Assembly: GCA_902472315.1 (NCBI GenBank)
Contig: CABRNM010000042.1
Coordinates: forward strand, 1 to 10,530
DNA: 10,530 nucleotides
Source of the DNA: an uncultured Collinsella sp.
Lineage (GTDB): Bacteria; Actinomycetota; Coriobacteriia; Coriobacteriales; Coriobacteriaceae
Direction of reading: 5' to 3'
Position 1 is the stretch's first letter. Every line of letters begins with the position of its first letter. Below are positions 6,727-10,530 of the stretch, piece by piece. The notes beneath the pieces are model-generated. The model had not been told where the DNA came from, did not search any database, and saw only the letters and a program-made list of their open reading frames with translations. The translations under genes were made by a program, and so were the position numbers.

Positions 6727-8268
6727 ATGTCTAATGCACTTGGTCGCGACCTTGCAAAGCTGGTTGCCGCTGTTGACGCTGCCGCCTCTGAGTGCGGTCA
6801 TGGCGCGTATGGCCAGCGCTTCCATATTATGCCGCCGGCGGGCTGGCTCAACGATCCCAATGGTCTTTGCCAAGCAGATGGCGTATTTCACGCGTACTTT
6901 CAGTATGCCCCGTTTGATGTGAATGGCGGCGTTAAGGTCTGGGGCCATGCGACGAGTCGCGATCTTATGACATGGGATTACGTTGGCGCCCCACTGCTGC
7001 CCGACGAGCCGTTCGATTGCCATGGTGTGTATTCGGGCTCCGCGCTTGCCGAAGACGGTCGCATTCGCGTGCTCTATACGGGCAACGTTAAGCTTTCCGA
7101 TGCTGACGGTACGTACGACTACGTCAATACCGGCCGCCGCGCCGATACCGTTTATGTCGAGAGCGTTGATGGCCTTGCCGGTCAGGAGTTCAGCCAAAAG
7201 CGCGTGGTGCTGGCTTCCGAGGATTATCCCGAGGATTTGACCTGCCACGTGCGCGACCCCAAGGTGTGGCACGATGATGATGGGCGTTACCACATGGTGT
7301 TGGGCGCGCGTCGTCGCGTGGATGGGCCGCATGTTGAGAGCCGTTTTTGTGCGATGCACGGTGAGGGTGCCGGGCGCGATGTGGGCGAGATCCTGGTGTA
7401 TGGCTCGGCCGACATGCTGAGCTGGCAGCTCGAGAGCCGTGTGTCTACGCCCGAGCGTTTCGGCTTTATGTGGGAGTGCCCGGGATATCTTGAGCTTGAG
7501 GCCGATGGTGGTGTGCCGGCGAGGTGGCTGTCCTTCTCGCCCCAGGGGCTCGAGGGTGGTCGTTGGGACCGCGGCAACGTATACGCTGCTGGCTACATGC
7601 CTGTAACGGGCGACATTACCGGTGGTGACGGTGCCTATGAGCTGGGCGAGTTTCGCTTGTGGGACGCCGGTTTTGACTTCTATGCTCCGCAGGAGTTCAC
7701 GGCCGAGGACGGTCGCCACATTCTGATCGGCTGGATGGGCATGCCCGATGAGCCGACCTATGGCAACGCACCCACCGTGGTGTGCGGCTGGCAGCACTGC
7801 ATGACGGTGCCGCGCGAGCTTACGGCCGGTGACGGCGACGTGGTACTGCAGCAGCCGGCGCGCGAGATTGAGCGCCATTATGCCTCGGTGCGCGTGGGGG
7901 AGGGCTCGTTGGAGGTTGCCGGCGATACCTGCTTTGACGTTGTTGTCGACGGTGTTGACGACGCGTTTGCCGCGACCGTTGATGGCGAGCTGAAGTTGGC
8001 GTTTGTGCCCGCCGAGGGCGAACTGCCCTCGCGCTTTGAGATGCGATTTACCGATGAGAGCCGCGCTTCTGCCGGCTGCGGTCGCACCGTGCGTTGGGAG
8101 CCCGTCGACGAGGTTCGTAACGTGCGCATTGTTGGCGATGTTTCGTCGGTCGAGGTGTTTGTGAACGATGGCGCACTCGTGTTTTCGACGCGCATCTATC
8201 CCGAGGCCTATGGCGTGACCGTTGACGCTCCAGGCGCGAACGTGACCTATCACACGCTCAACATCTAG
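6727..8268 (+). CDS. scrB: GH32 sucrose-6-phosphate hydrolase (beta-fructofuranosidase)
   Basis: The product is 513 residues, close to the family norm, with no signal peptide, so it is cytoplasmic. All three GH32 catalytic motifs are present: WLNDPNG (40-46) with nucleophile Asp43, RDP (176-178) with transition-state Asp177, and ECP (250-252) with acid/base Glu250. The five-bladed propeller covers about 30-345 and the C-terminal beta-sandwich about 365-513, ending with VEVFVNDGALVFSTRIYPEA. It splits sucrose-6-phosphate made by ScrA into glucose-6-phosphate and fructose. The stretch after MVLGARRR (about 197-220) is longer than in many relatives. ATG 6727 has AGGA at 6716-6719. No operator was seen directly upstream, so it is probably co-transcribed with scrA. 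Action on short fructans is possible, but uptake by the PTS argues for phosphosucrose. No fructokinase gene follows. Confidence 0.95.
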   Translation: MSNALGRDLAKLVAAVDAAASECGHGAYGQRFHIMPPAGWLNDPNGLCQADGVFHAYFQYAPFDVNGGVKVWGHATSRDLMTWDYVGAPLLPDEPFDCHGVYSGSALAEDGRIRVLYTGNVKLSDADGTYDYVNTGRRADTVYVESVDGLAGQEFSQKRVVLASEDYPEDLTCHVRDPKVWHDDDGRYHMVLGARRRVDGPHVESRFCAMHGEGAGRDVGEILVYGSADMLSWQLESRVSTPERFGFMWECPGYLELEADGGVPARWLSFSPQGLEGGRWDRGNVYAAGYMPVTGDITGGDGAYELGEFRLWDAGFDFYAPQEFTAEDGRHILIGWMGMPDEPTYGNAPTVVCGWQHCMTVPRELTAGDGDVVLQQPAREIERHYASVRVGEGSLEVAGDTCFDVVVDGVDDAFAATVDGELKLAFVPAEGELPSRFEMRFTDESRASAGCGRTVRWEPVDEVRNVRIVGDVSSVEVFVNDGALVFSTRIYPEAYGVTVDAPGANVTYHTLNI

Positions 8269-8306
8269 GCGATTGGTCGTCTATCGGCGCTATACTGCAG
8301 CCGTTG

Positions 8307-8342
8307 CCCACGATGCGGGGAACACCCGCATCGTGGGTTTTT
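8307..8342 (+). terminator. Strong intrinsic terminator after scrB
   Basis: CCCACGATGCGGG (8307-8319) pairs perfectly over 13 bp with CCCGCATCGTGGG (8325-8337) around the loop GAACA and is followed directly by TTTTT (8338-8342). It ends the sucrose operon 38 bases after the scrB stop. Its T tract ends only 22 bases before the GTG of the next gene, so it may also lie in that gene's leader. Confidence 0.92.
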
Positions 8343-8364
8343 GCTTATGAAGGGACGGTGCCGC

Positions 8365-9357
8365 GTGGATGTACAGCAGCTAGAAGAGGCCTGGGCTTTG
8401 AGGTCCAGTGCGCGCGAGGCGCGTCTTGTTGCGGCCCCGCATGTGCCGGCGGCTCTGTCGCTGTTGGGTATTGTGCGTCCCGGTGACCGTCTGGTGGCCT
8501 TTGCGGATGACTTTGCCGATGCGTTTGCGCACGGCTTTGAAGGCTGTGATGTTGTGCTTGTGGACCCGCCGTCGGTTGCGGCGTTTACTGCCGCGTCCGA
8601 GGATTTTGATGCTTCGTTTGATGCCGAGGGGCCGCACCTGTGGTGGTTTGTGAACTCTATCGGCGGGTTTGGTCTGCGCGTTCCCGACCTTCGCGCTTTG
8701 GGCCGCGCAGCGCGTGAGGCCCATGCGCTGCTGGTTGTGGACAACACCGTGGCGTCGGCTTTTGGCTGCGATCCGCTGCGGCTGGGTGCTGTGCTGTCCC
8801 TCGAAGCGCTCGATCGCGTGTGTGCAGGTAGGGCTCCGCGCAAGCTCGTTGCCGCTTCGGTGGCGCGCTCTCAGCTCAAGCGCCATCGTGTGGATGCCGC
8901 GGCTGAGTGCGCGCATGCCCTGCTTGAGAGCTGTGGCTTGGCCAAGCTTAATTTGCCTTCTGACGAGGCCGCTGTGCTGGAGCGCGGGCTGGACTCGCTC
9001 GATACCCGCATGCAGGCGCATTTCGATCGCGCCCGTGCGCTGGCCGAGTATCTGGCCGCCAACGAGATGGTGCGCAACGTGCGCTATCCCGGACTGAGCT
9101 CGCATCCCGACCATGCGGTTGCAACGGGAATCCTCGAGCACGGCTTTGGCCCGGCAGTTGAATTTGACCTTATCGAGCGTAGCGCGGGAGAGCTGTTCGA
9201 CGCTTTGCCGGGGGAGTTTCGCACATCGCCTGCCGGCGGCGCAACGACGCGCCTTTCGGCCCCACGTGGCAAGCAGGGGAGCACCATCCGCCTCTTTGCC
9301 GGCACCGACAATCCCTTGATAGTTGCGGCCACCCTAGACAACGCTCTTCGCAACTAG
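8365..9357 (+). CDS. Degenerate Cys/Met-metabolism PLP-enzyme-fold protein, catalytic lysine apparently missing
   Basis: The product is about 330 residues, shorter than the usual 380-420 of the family. The fold signature of cystathionine gamma-synthase/lyase and O-acetylhomoserine sulfhydrylase enzymes can be followed: VRPGDRLVAF, VNSIGGFGLRVPDLRAL, LVVDNTVASAFGCDPLRLGA (the Asp126 that normally contacts the PLP ring), LNLPSDEAAVLERGLDSLDTRM, VRNVRYPGLSSHPDH and a C-terminal STIRLFAGTDNPLIVAATLDNAL. Where the family has SATKYxxGH with the Schiff-base lysine, this protein reads SLEALDRVCAG (145-155) with no lysine. The N-terminal YSR-type and SSG motifs are also not seen. It may be a non-enzymatic or repurposed paralogue. 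The GTG at 8365 is preferred because AAGGGA at 8350-8355 is 9 bases upstream; ATG 8347 adds 6 residues but would abut the terminator T tract. The frame is intact throughout, so it is not an obvious pseudogene. Confidence 0.8.
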   Translation: MDVQQLEEAWALRSSAREARLVAAPHVPAALSLLGIVRPGDRLVAFADDFADAFAHGFEGCDVVLVDPPSVAAFTAASEDFDASFDAEGPHLWWFVNSIGGFGLRVPDLRALGRAAREAHALLVVDNTVASAFGCDPLRLGAVLSLEALDRVCAGRAPRKLVAASVARSQLKRHRVDAAAECAHALLESCGLAKLNLPSDEAAVLERGLDSLDTRMQAHFDRARALAEYLAANEMVRNVRYPGLSSHPDHAVATGILEHGFGPAVEFDLIERSAGELFDALPGEFRTSPAGGATTRLSAPRGKQGSTIRLFAGTDNPLIVAATLDNALRN

Positions 9358-9375
9358 CTAAATCATCCTCAACTC

Positions 9376-9450
9376 CATAAGTTGCGGTGAAATAGGGATT
9401 GATTTACGGCTTTATCGGCATAAACAGTCCCTATTTCACCGCAACTTATG
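9376..9450. repeat. Perfect 23-bp inverted repeat with 29-base loop between convergent genes
   Basis: The arm at 9376-9398 (starts CATAAGTTGCGG, ends ATAGGGA) is the exact reverse complement of 9428-9450. The loop (9399-9427) is AT-rich. The element lies in the gap between the PLP-fold gene (+) and the winged-helix gene (-). No T tract follows either arm directly. It could serve as a two-way terminator or be a small mobile or dispersed element; no transposase is present. Confidence 0.85.
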
Positions 9451-9490
9451 AGAAGGGGTTGTGCAGCTAAAAAGCCCCGTCCCAAATTGG

Positions 9491-9835
9491 CTACTCTTTG
9501 ATGCTGGCGATGAGATCGTTGGCCCTTGTTGCAATTACTTGGTTGATCTCGCCCTGCAACGTCTCGTAGACCGCGATGGCTCGCTCGCCGGCGGGGGTGA
9601 GGGTGGATCCGCGGGCGCCGTCGCGCTCGATGAGCTTGCAGCCTAGCTGGCCTTCGGCTTCGTTCACAATGCGCCAGGCCTTGGAATACGCCATGCCCAT
9701 GCTCTTGGCGGCACGGTTGAGCGAGTGCTCGCGGGCGATACCTTGCAGCAGCAAGACGCAGCCGTGGCCGAAGACGCCCGGCAGATCCTTGTCGCACGCT
9801 TGAATGACCAACTTTGCCGTCGTCTTGTACTCCAT
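9491..9835 (-). CDS. ModE/LysR-type winged-helix DNA-binding protein (single domain)
   Basis: The product is 114 residues from the ATG at 9835. The GTG at 9844 would add three residues, but it lies only 2 bases after GGGGAG, whereas that site is 11 bases from the ATG. Residues 28-95 form a winged helix-turn-helix like the DNA-binding part of ModE: LLQGIAREHSLNRAAKSMGMAYSKAWRIVNEAEGQLG (29-65), then KLIERDGARGSTLTPAGERA (67-86) as wing and last helix. ModE itself has extra molybdate-binding domains; here the chain ends after a short C-terminal helix, and nothing in the window concerns molybdenum. Its ligand and targets are unknown. It is divergent from guaB, about 190 bases apart, so shared control of the gap is possible. 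Annotation as a LysR-family protein would reflect the HTH only. Confidence 0.85.
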   Translation of the reverse strand: MEYKTTAKLVIQACDKDLPGVFGHGCVLLLQGIAREHSLNRAAKSMGMAYSKAWRIVNEAEGQLGCKLIERDGARGSTLTPAGERAIAVYETLQGEINQVIATRANDLIASIKE

Positions 9836-9860
9836 ACGCTCCACGTCTCCCCGCTAAAGT

Positions 9861-9875
9861 GTTTGCTGGGCAAAC
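9861..9875. promoter_or_regulatory. Palindrome upstream of the winged-helix gene, possible operator
   Basis: GTTTGC (9861-9866) and GCAAAC (9870-9875) form a perfect 6-bp inverted repeat with a 3-base centre, 25 bases before the ATG of the - strand regulator. It could be an autoregulatory site. No second copy was found near guaB. Confidence 0.3.
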
Positions 9876-9920
9876 GCAAAGCCTGCGTCAAACCCTCGTG
9901 TGCTCTTCTTAAATCATGCA

Positions 9921-9949
9921 TTGTAGCAGTCAAAGTGCGTTAAGATACT
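9921..9949 (+). promoter_or_regulatory. Possible guaB promoter
   Basis: TTGTAG (9921-9926) and GATACT (9944-9949) are 17 bases apart. The start of transcription would be near 9956, giving a leader of about 73 bases that contains the nested hairpins at 9952-9987. An overlapping alternative -10 is TAAGAT at 9941-9946. Confidence 0.4.
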
Positions 9950-9951
9950 TC

Positions 9952-9987
9952 CCCAGTATTGGGCGCCCAAGGTTGGGCTGGGTCCCA
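9952..9987 (+). promoter_or_regulatory. Nested, mutually exclusive hairpins in the guaB leader
   Basis: CCCA and TGGG blocks alternate: CCCA-gtat-TGGG at 9952-9963, the 12-base palindrome TTGGGCGCCCAA at 9959-9970, GCCCA-aggt-TGGGC at 9965-9978, and TGGG-t-CCCA near 9979-9987. The arms are shared, so only some can form together. No recognisable purine riboswitch core was seen, and there is no T tract. A regulatory role is only a suggestion. Confidence 0.35.
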
Positions 9988-10028
9988 CGAGGCCTGCAGC
10001 CGACCGGTCGCATGGAAAAAGGAGAAAC

Positions 10029-10530
10029 ATGGCTACGTTCTTTCCCGGTGAGTCCCACACGTTTTCGGAGTATCTGCTGGTCCCTGGTTACTCGTCCTCG
10101 CAGTGCATCCCCAACAACGTCTCTCTTAAGACGCCGCTAACCCGCTTTAAGCGCGGTGAGAAGCCGGCAATCACCCTGAACATCCCCATGGTTTCCGCCA
10201 TCATGCAGTCCGTCTCGGGCGTCGACATGGGTGTCGCGCTCGCTACCGAGGGTGGCCTGTCCTTCATTTACGGTTCCCAGAGCGCCGAGTCCGAGGCCGC
10301 TATGGTCAAGGCCGTCAAGGATCACAAGGCCGGCTTTGTTCAGTCCGATTCCACGCTGACCCCCGACATGACCATGGAGCAGGTCATCGAGCTCAAGGAG
10401 AAGACCGGTCATTCCACCATGCCGGTTACCGACGACGGCACTCCCAAGGGTAAGCTCCTGGGCATCGTCACCAGCCGTGACTATCGTCCCAGTCGTGATG
10501 ACCACCAGACGAAGGTCTCCGAGTTCATGA
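10029..10530 (+). CDS. guaB: IMP dehydrogenase, N-terminal third (runs off the window)
   Basis: The frame is open to the right edge: 167 complete codons of an expected roughly 500. IMPDH oxidises IMP to XMP with NAD, the committed step to guanine nucleotides, in the cytoplasm. The visible part has HTFSEYLLVPGYSS (10-23), NIPMVSAIMQSVSG (51-64), ATEGGLSFIYGSQS (72-85) and then the first CBS domain from about residue 100 (KAGFVQSDSTLTPD, MPVTDDGTPKGKLLGIVTSRDY). The usual bacterial MDTVTE strand motif is replaced by MQSVSG, and the whole stretch resembles the Tritrichomonas foetus enzyme. The catalytic Cys loop lies beyond the window. ATG 10029 has AAGGAG at 10019-10024. The winged-helix gene is divergent upstream. 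Confidence 0.95.
   Translation, partial: MATFFPGESHTFSEYLLVPGYSSSQCIPNNVSLKTPLTRFKRGEKPAITLNIPMVSAIMQSVSGVDMGVALATEGGLSFIYGSQSAESEAAMVKAVKDHKAGFVQSDSTLTPDMTMEQVIELKEKTGHSTMPVTDDGTPKGKLLGIVTSRDYRPSRDDHQTKVSEFM

Noticed and set aside
6700..8253. 517-codon open frame on the - strand opposite scrB
   Set aside because: It is a mirror frame of a GC-rich gene. The + strand product has all GH32 catalytic motifs, while the - strand product is His/Arg/Ala-rich with no recognisable domain.
9376..9450. Insertion sequence
   Set aside because: Only 75 bases long with no transposase; it can at most be a non-autonomous element or a terminator.
9461..9500. Intrinsic terminator for the - strand winged-helix gene
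   Set aside because: A T5 run exists on the - strand after GGGGC, but only a 4-bp AGCC/GGCT stem could be drawn, too weak to call.
9952..10028. Purine riboswitch before guaB
   Set aside because: The conserved junction bases and the paired kissing loops of the purine class are not visible; only short alternating GC-rich arms are.
10012..10140. Short + strand frame beginning 17 bases before guaB in another frame
   Set aside because: It has no ribosome binding site, overlaps guaB, and its Arg/Ser-rich product looks like an out-of-frame reading.

Overview
This window looks like a chromosomal segment of a GC-rich Actinobacterium of the Coriobacteriia, most like Collinsella. That placement is inferred from codon use, gene style and remembered protein resemblance; no marker gene in the window proves it. 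No rRNA, tRNA, CRISPR array, transposase or phage gene was seen.

Region 1 (1-3814, + strand) is the 3' end of an exopolysaccharide-type operon. In order it holds the C-terminal part of a PelG-like polytopic membrane protein, a lipoprotein of the CotH kinase family with a fibronectin-like tail, a soluble VTC-domain (polyphosphate-polymerase-like) protein, and a DUF4956 membrane protein. The four frames overlap or lie 3 bases apart, so they are probably translated as one unit. This cassette is the least understood system here: it puts a secreted kinase-like protein and a polyphosphate-type polymerase beside Pel-type export machinery.

Region 2 (3815-4053) is non-coding. It holds a perfect 10-bp hairpin, a long imperfect palindrome of about 100 bases, and then a promoter and operator for the next gene.

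Region 3 (4054-8342) is a sucrose-use locus: a LacI-family repressor (scrR), a sucrose-type PTS EIIBC permease (scrA) and a GH32 sucrose-6-phosphate hydrolase (scrB), closed by a strong intrinsic terminator. Three operators matching TGNAANCGNTTNCA were found, one in front of scrR and two in front of scrA. They imply that ScrR represses both itself and the uptake/hydrolysis genes. ScrA would import and phosphorylate sucrose, and ScrB would split sucrose-6-P into glucose-6-P and fructose. No EIIA and no fructokinase are in the window.

Region 4 (8365-9357) is a gene of the Cys/Met-metabolism PLP-enzyme fold that appears to have lost the Schiff-base lysine. A 23-bp perfect inverted repeat follows it.

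Region 5 (9491-10530) holds a small ModE/LysR-type winged-helix regulator on the - strand and, divergently, the start of guaB (IMP dehydrogenase), which runs off the window. This IMPDH resembles the Tritrichomonas foetus type rather than the common bacterial type.
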